In this document: positions 50,247-57,918 of the stretch, piece after piece
Numbering within the stretch: the stretch's first letter is position 1
Layout: each line of letters begins with the position of its first letter
NCBI GenBank assembly: GCA_001570385.1
Contig: BBYL01000013.1
Coordinates: forward strand, 246,516 to 310,515
Source: Microtetraspora glauca
GTDB taxonomy: Bacteria; Actinomycetota; Actinomycetes; Streptosporangiales; Streptosporangiaceae
Reading direction: 5' to 3'
Length of the DNA stretch: 64,000 nucleotides
Position numbers and translations under genes: made by a program
The notes under the pieces: model-generated
The model's database searches: none
The model's input: the letters and a program-made list of their open reading frames with translations, nothing else
Told to the model about the DNA's origin: nothing

Positions 50247-50633
50247 TCAGCAGTCGACGAGTTCGGGCTTCTGGTTGAGGATCTGCGCCCGGGGCGTGAC
50301 GAACTCCTCGAACGCGTCGGTGGCCGCGGGATGGAACACCGCGACGCGATGGCAGTTCTGGAAGGCCAGCCGTACGCCGAAGTGACGTTCGAGCGCGCCG
50401 CGCATCGCATCGCTGGCGAGGCAGCGCAGCAGCTGGCCGCGTGCGGCCTCGTCCGGCGGCGGCACCTCGTTGTCGGCGAAGTCGGCGCCGGACCGGTCGC
50501 GCTGCTCGACCAGCCCGCTGATCAGCGACCAGGCGTACGGCAGCGAGTCGCGCACACAGGCGACGAACGCCGCGTCCTCGACCTCGCCGGTGCGGGCCTG
50601 GTCGAGCAGGTCGGTGGGAACGGTCAGCGACAT
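50247..50633 (-). CDS. SCO5389-family protein
   Basis: 128 residues; MSLTVPTDLLDQARTGEVEDAAFVACVRDSLPYAWSLIS, then FADNEVPPPDEAARGQLLRCLASDAMRGALERHFGVRLAFQNCHRVAVF and QILNQKPELVDC match the conserved actinobacterial SCO5389 family. Function unknown. It follows the P-loop ATPase gene with a 51-bp gap, an order conserved in streptomycetes (SCO5388-SCO5389). Two cysteines and one His near CHRV. ATG start. Confidence 0.92.
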   Translation of the reverse strand: MSLTVPTDLLDQARTGEVEDAAFVACVRDSLPYAWSLISGLVEQRDRSGADFADNEVPPPDEAARGQLLRCLASDAMRGALERHFGVRLAFQNCHRVAVFHPAATDAFEEFVTPRAQILNQKPELVDC

Positions 50634-50684
50634 GGATCTCTCCTCTTGTAAGGGATGGAAAGGCCTGTGGTCTCGGATGTGACG

Positions 50685-51656
50685 TTAGGCCGGGCTCGGG
50701 CACGCCTCCATGTGGCGCCGAGGCGACACCTTTATGGAGGCGGGGCCGTACACGAACTCGGGGTCGATCTGGGTGGAGAGGTCCTCGCCGGTGGCGCGGT
50801 CGGCCCACGCCCTGGCGTTGCGCAGGTGGAACTCGGCCGCCTGCGCGCCGAACCTCTCCCAGTCCTTGGGTTGCGCGTCGACGCGCTTGAGCAGAACGGC
50901 GAGCGCGTCGTGGTTGTCGGCCTCCAGGGCGTCCAGCGTGAACGCCTGCCCCTGCTCCATCGCCCGTACGGCGGGTGAGTGCCCGAACCAGGTGAGCAGG
51001 TCGTCTCCCACGTGCTCGCGGAGGAAGTCGACGTCGCGCGGATCCTGGACCTTGTTGCCGACGACGGAGACGGCGACGCCGAAGTCGGCGGCGTGGTCGC
51101 GGTACTGCCGGTAGACGCTCACGCCCTGCCTGGTCGGCTCGGCCACCAGGAACGTGACGTCGAACCGGGTGAACAGGCCGGAGGCGAAGGAGTCGGCCCC
51201 GGCGGTCATGTCGACGACGACGTACTCGCCCTGGCCGTCGACCAGGTGGTTGAGGTAGAGCTCCACCGCGCCCACCTTGGAGTGGTAGCAGGCCACGCCG
51301 AGGTCGTCCTCACCGAACGGGCCGGTGACCATCAGCGAGACGCCCTCGACCCGCTCCGACGGGAAGAACGGATCGTCCGGACGGATCAGCCGGGAGCCCC
51401 GGCCGGGCGGTGTCGTCTTCACCATCGACGCGGCGTCGCGGATCCGGGGGTTGTCGCCCCGGAGGTAGTCCTTGATCTCGCCGATCATCCCGCCGAGCGG
51501 GCGTGGGGTGCCTGTCGCGCCGAGCGCGAGGCCGAGGTGCTGGTTGATGTCGGCGTCGATCGCGACGACCGTCCCGCACTGCGCCGCGTACCTGGCGAAG
51601 AGCGACGACAGGGTGGTCTTGCCGCTCCCGCCCTTGCCGACGAACGCCACACGCAT
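50685..51656 (-). CDS. CooC/MinD-like P-loop ATPase (SCO5388-like)
   Basis: 323 residues. Deviant Walker A VAFVGKGGSGKTTLSS (GKGGSGKTT with the signature Lys), Asp in AIDADINQHLG, VVVDMTAGAD switch region and VVGNKVQD guanine/adenine-side motif. CooC-like ATPases assist metal insertion or other maturation steps. ATG at 51656 with GGAGG 5 nt upstream. A 15-bp inverted repeat of the Zur-box type lies 22 bp upstream, so the gene and its SCO5389-family partner are probably zinc-regulated. Confidence 0.93.
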   Translation of the reverse strand: MRVAFVGKGGSGKTTLSSLFARYAAQCGTVVAIDADINQHLGLALGATGTPRPLGGMIGEIKDYLRGDNPRIRDAASMVKTTPPGRGSRLIRPDDPFFPSERVEGVSLMVTGPFGEDDLGVACYHSKVGAVELYLNHLVDGQGEYVVVDMTAGADSFASGLFTRFDVTFLVAEPTRQGVSVYRQYRDHAADFGVAVSVVGNKVQDPRDVDFLREHVGDDLLTWFGHSPAVRAMEQGQAFTLDALEADNHDALAVLLKRVDAQPKDWERFGAQAAEFHLRNARAWADRATGEDLSTQIDPEFVYGPASIKVSPRRHMEACPSPA

Positions 51657-51677
51657 GCTGCCCTCCTAACATGGTTA

Positions 51678-51692
51678 TGAAAATCATTTTCT
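51678..51692. promoter_or_regulatory. Zur-type box (TGAAAATCATTTTCT)
   Basis: The sequence matches the actinobacterial Zur consensus TGAAAATCATTTTCA in 14 of 15 positions, on either strand. It is placed 22 bp upstream of the ATPase start, within the expected promoter. A Fur-type match is less close. Binding is inferred from the known consensus. Confidence 0.75.
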
Positions 51693-51811
51693 GTGGGCAA
51701 CGTGATGATGCCACAGCGAGGGGCGCGGGCGAAGGAGAACCGCGGAGGTAAGGCGGCGCGGCGAACCGTGAAACGGACGGCGTGGGCGCGCGGGCCGGCC
51801 GGCGGGGAGGG

Positions 51812-51935
51812 TCAGGCGGCGCGGAGCTTTAGGCGGCGCGGAGCATCAGGCGGCGCGGAGCATCAGGCGGCGCGGAGCATCAGGCGGCGCGGAGAGTCAG
51901 GCGGCGCGGAGAGTCAGGCGGCGCCGGGAGCGTCA
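51812..51935 (-). repeat. 17-bp tandem array of stop codons downstream of the degenerate kinase gene
   Basis: Stop codons (reverse strand) recur at 51812, 51829, 51846, 51863, 51880, 51897, 51914 and 51933, each after GCC: seven TGA and one TAA (51829). Spacing is 17 bp except 19 for the last, which is the real stop of the kinase gene. The unit reads GCCTGATGCTCCGCGCC. Confidence 0.95.
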
Positions 51936-53531
51936 GGCGGTGGGCGGGGTGAAGAGCGCGACGATCCTGGACAGCGTGGGGCGCAGCGTGGCCCAGTCCT
52001 CGGCCACGGTCGTCCAGGTCAGCACGCTGGTGGTGGCCCCGGTGGAGAGCACCCGGCGGAACTGGTGGTAGGTCACCCCCTTCTCCAGGTGGTTCCTGGG
52101 GGAGGACGCGCGCGGCCGGAAGGTGAACTCCCAGTCCGCCGCGGTGCCGTGCTCGCTGGACACGGAGGCGAGGCGGAGCCGCTGGTAGCCCTTCACCTCG
52201 GGATAGAAGATCGCCTCGGCCTCGCGCAGCGAGCCCAGGGCGTCGGTTCCGCTCTGCCGGGTGATCTCGATGTCGAACCGCGCCCGCGACGACGGATCGA
52301 GCCACTGGTACACGGCCTCACGCCCGACGGAGGTGAACCGCACCCAGTCACGGGGGACGGCCGCCCGCCACCCGTGGTCGGGCGGGCTCGGCCGGTACCA
52401 CTTCAGCTTCAGCCTCGCGGCGCGTACGGGGCCGGGCGACGGTGTGACGGCGGCCGGTGACATGGCTGGTGTCGCGGCGGGCTCCGCCCCCGGCGTCCGG
52501 GCCGCCGGAACGGCGGGACCCCCGGTTCCGGCGAGGGGGATCCGCTCCATGCCCTCCGCGACGCCGGGCCGCGACATGGCCCAACCGCCCACCGCTCCCG
52601 CGACGACGACCGCCGCCGCCACCCCCGCGACCAGCCTCGTACGGCTCCCGCCCCGCGGCCGGGCCTGCGGCTCGGGGGCGGGTTCGAGGTCGGCGAGCAT
52701 CCGGTCGGCGTCCTCCGGGGTAAGCCGCTTTCTCGGATCCCTCGCCAGCAGGCCGCCCACGACGGGCCGCAGCGCTTCGGGCACCGGTGCCAGGTCGACC
52801 ATCCGATCGGCGGCGCGAGGAGGCCGGTGGGTGACCGCCGTGTGCAGCGTCGCGCCGAGCGCCCACAGGTCGGAGGCCCGGGTGGGGGCCTGGGCGGGCG
52901 CCTGGGTGGGGCCGTTCGTGGGGGCGCCGCCGTCCACACGTTCGGGCGCGAGGAACGCGGCCGCGCCGCGGACGGCGCTGACCGGATCTCCGTGGGCCGG
53001 GGATCGGCCGGGAACCTCCCGCGCGAACGCGGGGTCGCCCGCGAGCACGCTCACGCCGAAGTCGGCGAGCAGGATCCGGCCGTCGTGGCCGAGGAGCACG
53101 TTCGCCGGTCGCACGTCGCCGTGCCGTACCCCGGCCGCGTGCGCGTAGGAGAGCGCGGCGAGGACCTGGCGCGTGATCGTGGCGGCTCGCGGGACGGGGA
53201 GCGGCCCGTCGCCGGCCACCACGCCGTCGAGCGAGCGGGAGCGGACCAGCTCCATGACGATGTACGGGGTGCCGTCCTCCTCCGCGAAGTCGTGCACGGC
53301 GGCGATGTTCGGGTGGTGGAGCCGTTCGGCCTGCCGCGCCTCCGCCGCCAGCCGGCGGAGGATCTCCAGGCGGCGGCTCTCGCGCAGTCCCGCGGGGAGC
53401 AGCACCTCGCGGACGGCGACGGGCCGGTCGAGCAGGCTGTCGTGTCCCTCCCAGACGACGCCGGTCGTGCCCTGGCCGAGAGCACGCACCAGCCGGTAGC
53501 GCCGGACGATCAGCTGCCCCGGAGTTCCCAT
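51933..53531 (-). CDS. Ser/Thr kinase-like protein with degenerate catalytic motifs
   Basis: 532 residues. Kinase fold with GQGTTGVVWEGHD, but the beta-3 lysine position reads VAVREVLLP (Arg, about residue 39), and the catalytic loop is VRHGDVRPANVLL (about 139), where HRDLKPEN would be usual: Gly replaces Arg and Arg replaces the Lys. DFG is kept in LADFGVS. A membrane helix (298-318; LVAGVAAAVVVAGAVGGWAM) leads to an external C-terminal domain with no repeats. So it may be a pseudokinase or a weak kinase. ATG at 53531 chosen, with AGGCAGG upstream. Confidence 0.9.
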   Translation of the reverse strand: MGTPGQLIVRRYRLVRALGQGTTGVVWEGHDSLLDRPVAVREVLLPAGLRESRRLEILRRLAAEARQAERLHHPNIAAVHDFAEEDGTPYIVMELVRSRSLDGVVAGDGPLPVPRAATITRQVLAALSYAHAAGVRHGDVRPANVLLGHDGRILLADFGVSVLAGDPAFAREVPGRSPAHGDPVSAVRGAAAFLAPERVDGGAPTNGPTQAPAQAPTRASDLWALGATLHTAVTHRPPRAADRMVDLAPVPEALRPVVGGLLARDPRKRLTPEDADRMLADLEPAPEPQARPRGGSRTRLVAGVAAAVVVAGAVGGWAMSRPGVAEGMERIPLAGTGGPAVPAARTPGAEPAATPAMSPAAVTPSPGPVRAARLKLKWYRPSPPDHGWRAAVPRDWVRFTSVGREAVYQWLDPSSRARFDIEITRQSGTDALGSLREAEAIFYPEVKGYQRLRLASVSSEHGTAADWEFTFRPRASSPRNHLEKGVTYHQFRRVLSTGATTSVLTWTTVAEDWATLRPTLSRIVALFTPPTA

Positions 53532-53651
53532 CCTGCCTGCCTCTGCACAAGGGCAAATATCACTGGATCGGGAGTCTTGCACAACTAGGGAGCGTTCTGT
53601 GGATCTTTGCCGTGGTGGCCGTCGGCGGGCCGGCGATCCCGGAGGCATGCC

Positions 53652-54044
53652 TCAAAGGGGCGGAAGGGACCCGCTCGCTATATGGGCCAAAGTGATCTCG
53701 GTGAGCGTGGTCCGCTCGTGCTCGCGCAGGGCGGTCCAGACGCCCGCGAGCGGCCCGGCGACCCCGGGGAACCGCTCGCTCTGCGGCCACACTCCTTCGA
53801 TGACCACGATGATGTCGGCCAGGGAGATCTCGTCGGCGGGCCTGGCCAGCCAGTAGCCACCGTCGGGGCCGCGCTGGCTGTTGATCAGACCGGCCCTGCG
53901 GAGCTGCAGCAGGATGTTGTCGAGGAACCTGCGGGGAATGTCCTGCGCCGTCGCGATCCGCTCCGCGGGCACGGGACCGGGTGGCGCCGCCGCGAGTTCG
54001 GCGGCGGCGCGCAGGGCGTACTGGGTACGGGCGGAAAGCCGCAT
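53652..54044 (-). CDS. Rrf2-family transcriptional regulator without cysteines
   Basis: 130 residues: winged helix MRLSARTQYALRAAAELAAAPPG.. IATAQDIPRRFLDNILLQLRRAGLINSQRGPDGGYWLARPADEISLADII. It has no Cys, so it cannot bind an Fe-S cluster like IscR; it is closer to CymR, the sulfur-assimilation repressor. It is the last gene of the sulfate-transport operon, 12 bp after cysA, so a role as sulfate/cysteine regulator is likely (inference). Start ATG at 54044. Confidence 0.9.
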   Translation of the reverse strand: MRLSARTQYALRAAAELAAAPPGPVPAERIATAQDIPRRFLDNILLQLRRAGLINSQRGPDGGYWLARPADEISLADIIVVIEGVWPQSERFPGVAGPLAGVWTALREHERTTLTEITLAHIASGSLPPL

Positions 54045-54056
54045 GCGCCGTAGGGG

Positions 54057-55022
54057 TCACGCCCCGGTGAGGGCCAGCGACCGCGAGCCCGGATTGGGCC
54101 GCACGTTGACGGTGTCGCCGGGGTTCAGCGCGAGCTGTTCGGCCACGCCGCGCGTCACCTGCACCCAGGCGTCTCGGTCGCCGATCTGGAGCTCCACCCT
54201 GACCTCGAAGCCGAGCCGGACGACGCGGGCGACCGTCGCCTCGCTGCTGCCCGGCCGGGGGTCGGCGGTGATCTCGATGTCGTGCGGGCGGACGAGGTTG
54301 CCGCCGATCTCCGTGACCGGGCCGAGGAAGCGCATGACGAACGGGTTGGCCGGATTGTCGTAGACGTCCGCCGGGCTGCCGACCTGCTCCACCGCGCCGT
54401 CGGCGAGGACCACGATGGTGTCGGCGACCTCGATCGCCTCCTCCTGGTCGTGGGTGACGAACACGGTCGTGACGTGGACCTCGTCGTGCAGACGGCGCAG
54501 CCAGGTCCGCAGCTCCTTGCGCACCTGGGCGTCGAGGGCGCCGAACGGCTCGTCGAGCAGCAGCACCTCCGGCTCCACGGCCAGGGCGCGGGCCAGGGCC
54601 ATCCGCTGGCGCTGGCCACCGGAGAGCTGGGACGGGTACCGGTCGGCCATCTGCTCCAGATGGACGAGTTCGAGCAGCTCCATGACCCGCTTGCGGATCT
54701 CGGCCTTGGGCCGCTTGCGGATCTCCAGGCCGAAGGCCACGTTGCGGTAGACCGTCATGTGCTTGAAGGCGGCGTAGTGCTGGAACACGAACCCCACGTT
54801 GCGCCGCTGCGGCGACAGCCGGGTCGCGTCCACACCGGAGATCAGTACGGTGCCGGTATCGGGGTGCTCCAGCCCGGCGATGACACGGAGCAGGGTCGAC
54901 TTCCCGCCGCCGCTCGGTCCGAGCAGCGCGGTCAGCGACCCCGAGGCGACGTCGATGGAGACATCGCGCAGCACCGGGGTGGTCCCGAAGGACTTGTTCA
55001 CGTCGCGTACTTCGATGGCCAT
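54057..55022 (-). CDS. cysA: Sulfate/thiosulfate ABC transporter ATP-binding protein
   Basis: 321 residues. Walker [13 protein letters not shown]-loop [13 protein letters not shown], signature [15 protein letters not shown], Walker [13 protein letters not shown], switch His in [10 protein letters not shown]-terminal TOBE-like region ([14 protein letters not shown].. DTVNVRPN). With CysT and CysW it imports sulfate delivered by Sbp. Start ATG 1 bp after cysW's stop codon on the same strand. Confidence 0.97.
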   Translation of the reverse strand: MAIEVRDVNKSFGTTPVLRDVSIDVASGSLTALLGPSGGGKSTLLRVIAGLEHPDTGTVLISGVDATRLSPQRRNVGFVFQHYAAFKHMTVYRNVAFGLEIRKRPKAEIRKRVMELLELVHLEQMADRYPSQLSGGQRQRMALARALAVEPEVLLLDEPFGALDAQVRKELRTWLRRLHDEVHVTTVFVTHDQEEAIEVADTIVVLADGAVEQVGSPADVYDNPANPFVMRFLGPVTEIGGNLVRPHDIEITADPRPGSSEATVARVVRLGFEVRVELQIGDRDAWVQVTRGVAEQLALNPGDTVNVRPNPGSRSLALTGA

Positions 55023-55023
55023 T

Positions 55024-55806
55024 TCAGTCCTTTGGGCGCAGGAGCCTGGTGAGCAGCAGGGTGACGACGGCGAGCAGGGCGAGCGCCGTGGCCGCCGCGA
55101 ACGCGGCCGGCTGGTCGAAGTTCTGGAAGCGTTCCTCGACGAACAGCGTGAGCGTCTGGGTCTGGTCGACCAGGCGCCCGGAGACGACGGCGACCGCGCC
55201 GTACTCGCCGAGGGACCGGGCCAGACACAGCACCACGCCGTACGCCAGGGCCGACCGGATGCCGGGGAGCGTGATGCGGAGGAACGTCTGGAAGCGGCTC
55301 GCACCGAGGGTGTGGGCGGCCTGCTCCTGCTCGTCGCCGAGTTCCTCGAGGACGGGGACGACGGCGCGGACCACGAGCGGCAACGCCACGAACACCGTGG
55401 CGAGCACCATGCCCGGCGTGGAGAAGATGATCTGGATGCCCCAGCTCTCCAACTGGCCGCCTACGGGGGAGAACCTGCCGTACAGCAGGATGAGCGCGAG
55501 CCCGACGACGACGGGGGACACGGCCATCGGCAGGTCGATGAACGCGCTGAGCAGCCGCTTCCCGGGGAACTCGTGCCGTACCAGCAGGAGGGCCGCGCCG
55601 ACGCCGAAGACGGTGTTGGCGACGACCGCCCACAGCGAGACTTCGAGGGTGACGCGGAACGCGTGCAGCGCCGAGGGCGAGGTCAGCGCCTCGACGAACG
55701 GGGCGAGGCCGTCGCCGAACGTCCTCCAGACGATCAACCCGACGGGGAGGACCAGGAGGAAAAGTAGGTAGGCGACGGCGATCGTACGCAGGCCGTACTT
55801 AGCCAC
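55024..55806 (-). CDS. cysW: Sulfate ABC transporter permease CysW
   Basis: 260 residues with six membrane helices; the EAA loop [30 protein letters not shown] docks to Cys[33 protein letters not shown] precedes it. ATG start; overlaps cysT by 8 bp. Confidence 0.95.
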   Translation of the reverse strand: MAKYGLRTIAVAYLLFLLVLPVGLIVWRTFGDGLAPFVEALTSPSALHAFRVTLEVSLWAVVANTVFGVGAALLLVRHEFPGKRLLSAFIDLPMAVSPVVVGLALILLYGRFSPVGGQLESWGIQIIFSTPGMVLATVFVALPLVVRAVVPVLEELGDEQEQAAHTLGASRFQTFLRITLPGIRSALAYGVVLCLARSLGEYGAVAVVSGRLVDQTQTLTLFVEERFQNFDQPAAFAAATALALLAVVTLLLTRLLRPKD

Positions 55807-56644
55807 GGCGGCTCCCCCATCGTTGCAGGAGGTCGAGCGAGACCAGCGCGACCAGGGCCACGATCAGCAGGACGGTCGAGATCGCCGCGGCGCCCGTCGT
55901 GTTGTCCCCCTCGATCTGGCTGAAGATGTTGACCGCCGCGACCTGGGTCTTGAACGGGAGGTTGCCCGAGATCAGGACGGTCGAGCCGAACTCCGAGATC
56001 GCCCGGGTGAACGCCAGGGCGGTGCCGGACAACATCGCGGGCACCAGGTTGGGCAGGATGATCCGCCGGAACGTCTGGAACGGGCTCGCGCCGAGGGAGG
56101 CCGCGGCCTGCTCCATGTCCTTGTCCAGCTCGATCAGCACCGGCTGGACCGTACGGACGACGAAGGGCAGCGTGACGAAGAGCAGCGCGAGGCCGACTCC
56201 GGCCCTGCTGTAGGCGAGGTTCACCCCCAGCGGGCTCTCCGGGCCGTACAGCGCGAGGAGGACCAGGCCGGCGACGATCGTCGGCAGCGCGAACGGCAGG
56301 TCGATGAGCGTGTCCACGATCGCTTTGCCGGGGAAGCGGTCGCGGACCAGCACCCAGGCGATGATCGTGCCCAGCACGAGGTTGATGAGCGCGACGATCG
56401 CCGAGGCGCCGATCGTCAGGGTGAGCGCGGCCCAGGCGTCGGGCGTGGTGACCGCCCTCCAGAAGTAGCCGAGCCCCTCGTCGGTGGACCGCCACACCAC
56501 GAGGGCGAGCGGGATCAACACGATGAGGCTCAGGTACAGCACGGCCGAGCCGAGGCCGAGGGCGGTGCCCCCGGAGATGCGTGCGCGCCGCCGCGCCCCC
56601 GCGCGCGGCGGGGGAGCGGGGCGGGTGGCGGTTTCCGCAGTCAC
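55799..56644 (-). CDS. cysT: Sulfate ABC transporter permease CysT (CysU)
   Basis: 281 residues, about seven membrane helices, the EAA loop EQAAASLGASPFQTFRRIILPNLVPAMLSG, plus FTRAISEFGSTVLISGNLPFKTQVA. N-terminal Pro/Arg-rich extension. GTG start at 56644. The preceding gap holds tandem repeats and no promoter. Confidence 0.95.
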   Translation of the reverse strand: MTAETATRPAPPPRAGARRRARISGGTALGLGSAVLYLSLIVLIPLALVVWRSTDEGLGYFWRAVTTPDAWAALTLTIGASAIVALINLVLGTIIAWVLVRDRFPGKAIVDTLIDLPFALPTIVAGLVLLALYGPESPLGVNLAYSRAGVGLALLFVTLPFVVRTVQPVLIELDKDMEQAAASLGASPFQTFRRIILPNLVPAMLSGTALAFTRAISEFGSTVLISGNLPFKTQVAAVNIFSQIEGDNTTGAAAISTVLLIVALVALVSLDLLQRWGSRRG

Positions 56645-56654
56645 TTTGAGCCGA

Positions 56655-56808
56655 TCACTCCGCGTCGGTCATTCCGGGTCGGTCATTCCGGGTCGGTCAT
56701 TTCGGGGAGATCGTTCTGGGAGATCGTTCTGGGGAGATCGTTCGGAGCCGGTCGCTTCTCGGGCCTGTCATTGCTCGGGCCTGTCATTGCTCGGGCCGGT
56801 CACTTCTC
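56655..56808 (-). repeat. Three consecutive tandem-repeat arrays between sbp and cysT
   Basis: Array 1: four 16-bp units at 56745-56808; the last unit covers the last two codons and TGA of sbp (stop 56800-56802), and the others repeat AATGACAGGCCCGAGC. Array 2 (about 56704-56744): three 13-14-bp units GGGAGATCGTTCT. Array 3 (about 56662-56704): three 14-bp units CGGTCATTCCGGGT, each reading GAATGACC on the - strand. Confidence 0.9.
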
Positions 56809-57807
56809 GGTCGCCACGCCGAGCTTGCGCTCGATCTCGGCGACCTTGCCGGTCTTGGCGTCGAAGAACTCGCTGGTGATCTTGTCCCAGCCGCCGATGT
56901 CCTCGATGGTGAAGAGCTGCGGCGGGTTCGGCCAGGTGAAGCCGTTCACGCCGTCGGTCACCGGGCGGTAGCCGTTCTTGGCGAAGATCGTCTGTGCCTC
57001 GACCGAGTAGAGGTACTTCAGGAAGGCCGCGGCCTCCTTGGGGTGGGCGGAGTTCTTGGTGACCGCGACCGGGTTCTCGATCAGGAGCGTGGCGTCCGGG
57101 ACGACGTACTCCAGCTCCTGCTTGTTCTGCTGGGCGAAGATCGCCTCGTTCTCGTAGGTCAGCAGCGCGTCGCCCTTGCCGCCGGTGAAGGTCTGCAGGG
57201 CCTTGCGGCCGCTGTCGTCCTGGACCGGGACGTTGTGCAGGAGTGAGTCGAGGTAGGCGAGCCCGGCGTCCTGGTTCGCGCCCTTGTCCGACTTCGCGCC
57301 GTATCCGGCGAGCAGGTTCCAGCGGGCGGCGCCCGAGGTGAAGGGGTTGGGCGTGATCACCTCGACGCCGGGTTTGATCAGGTCGTCCCAGGTCTTGAGG
57401 CTCTTCGGGTTGCCCTTGCGGGTGCCGATGACCACGATCGACTTGGTCAGGATGCCCTTGGTGGGGCCGCTGTTCCAGTCCTCGGCCACGAGCCCGGCCT
57501 TGACCAGGCGGGTGATGTCGGTCTCGAGGGAGAACTCGACGATGTCGGCCTTCAGCCCGGACGCCACGGCCCGGCTCTGGTCGCCGGAGGCTCCGTACGA
57601 CTGGGTGAAGGTGATGTTCTTCCCCTCGGGCGTCTTCTGGAAGGCGGCGATGATGTCCGTGAAGGCCGCCTGCGGGGTGGAGTAGGCGACGAGCGCCAGT
57701 TTGACCTTGCCGTCCCCCCCGGAACCGCTGCCTCCCCCGCAGGCCGTGACCAGGGCGGTGGTCGCGATGACGGCGGCCGTGATCCCCCGTAGCCTGCGAA
57801 CGCTCAT
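56800..57807 (-). CDS. sbp: Sulfate-binding lipoprotein
   Basis: 335 residues. Lipoprotein signal with lipobox LVTAC (Cys about 22) followed by a Gly/Ser linker. Substrate-binding protein type 2 fold: VKLALVAYSTPQAAFTDIIAAFQ, KADIVEFSLETDITRL, VVIGTRKGNPKSLKTWDDLIKPGVEVITPNPFTSGAARWNLLAGYGA, TYENEAIFAQQ. ATG start with GGGAGAAGCCC. First gene of the sbp-cysT-cysW-cysA-rrf2 unit. Confidence 0.96.
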   Translation of the reverse strand: MSVRRLRGITAAVIATTALVTACGGGSGSGGDGKVKLALVAYSTPQAAFTDIIAAFQKTPEGKNITFTQSYGASGDQSRAVASGLKADIVEFSLETDITRLVKAGLVAEDWNSGPTKGILTKSIVVIGTRKGNPKSLKTWDDLIKPGVEVITPNPFTSGAARWNLLAGYGAKSDKGANQDAGLAYLDSLLHNVPVQDDSGRKALQTFTGGKGDALLTYENEAIFAQQNKQELEYVVPDATLLIENPVAVTKNSAHPKEAAAFLKYLYSVEAQTIFAKNGYRPVTDGVNGFTWPNPPQLFTIEDIGGWDKITSEFFDAKTGKVAEIERKLGVATEK

Positions 57808-57829
57808 GGGCTTCTCCCTGCTTTTCCTA

Positions 57830-57847
57830 CTAAATGAGTCGGCTTAG
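57830..57847 (-). promoter_or_regulatory. Inverted repeat upstream of sbp
   Basis: CTAA (57830-57833) and TTAG (57844-57847) with a 10-bp centre, about 23 bp before the sbp start. A candidate binding site for the operon's Rrf2 regulator, weak on its own. Confidence 0.35.
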
Positions 57848-57918
57848 CAGATATTGAAGCCCATGGTGATATTCCCGTCAAGCCCGGTAGGTTTTTGTGC
57901 CAAGGGTGGGCGGCCGGG

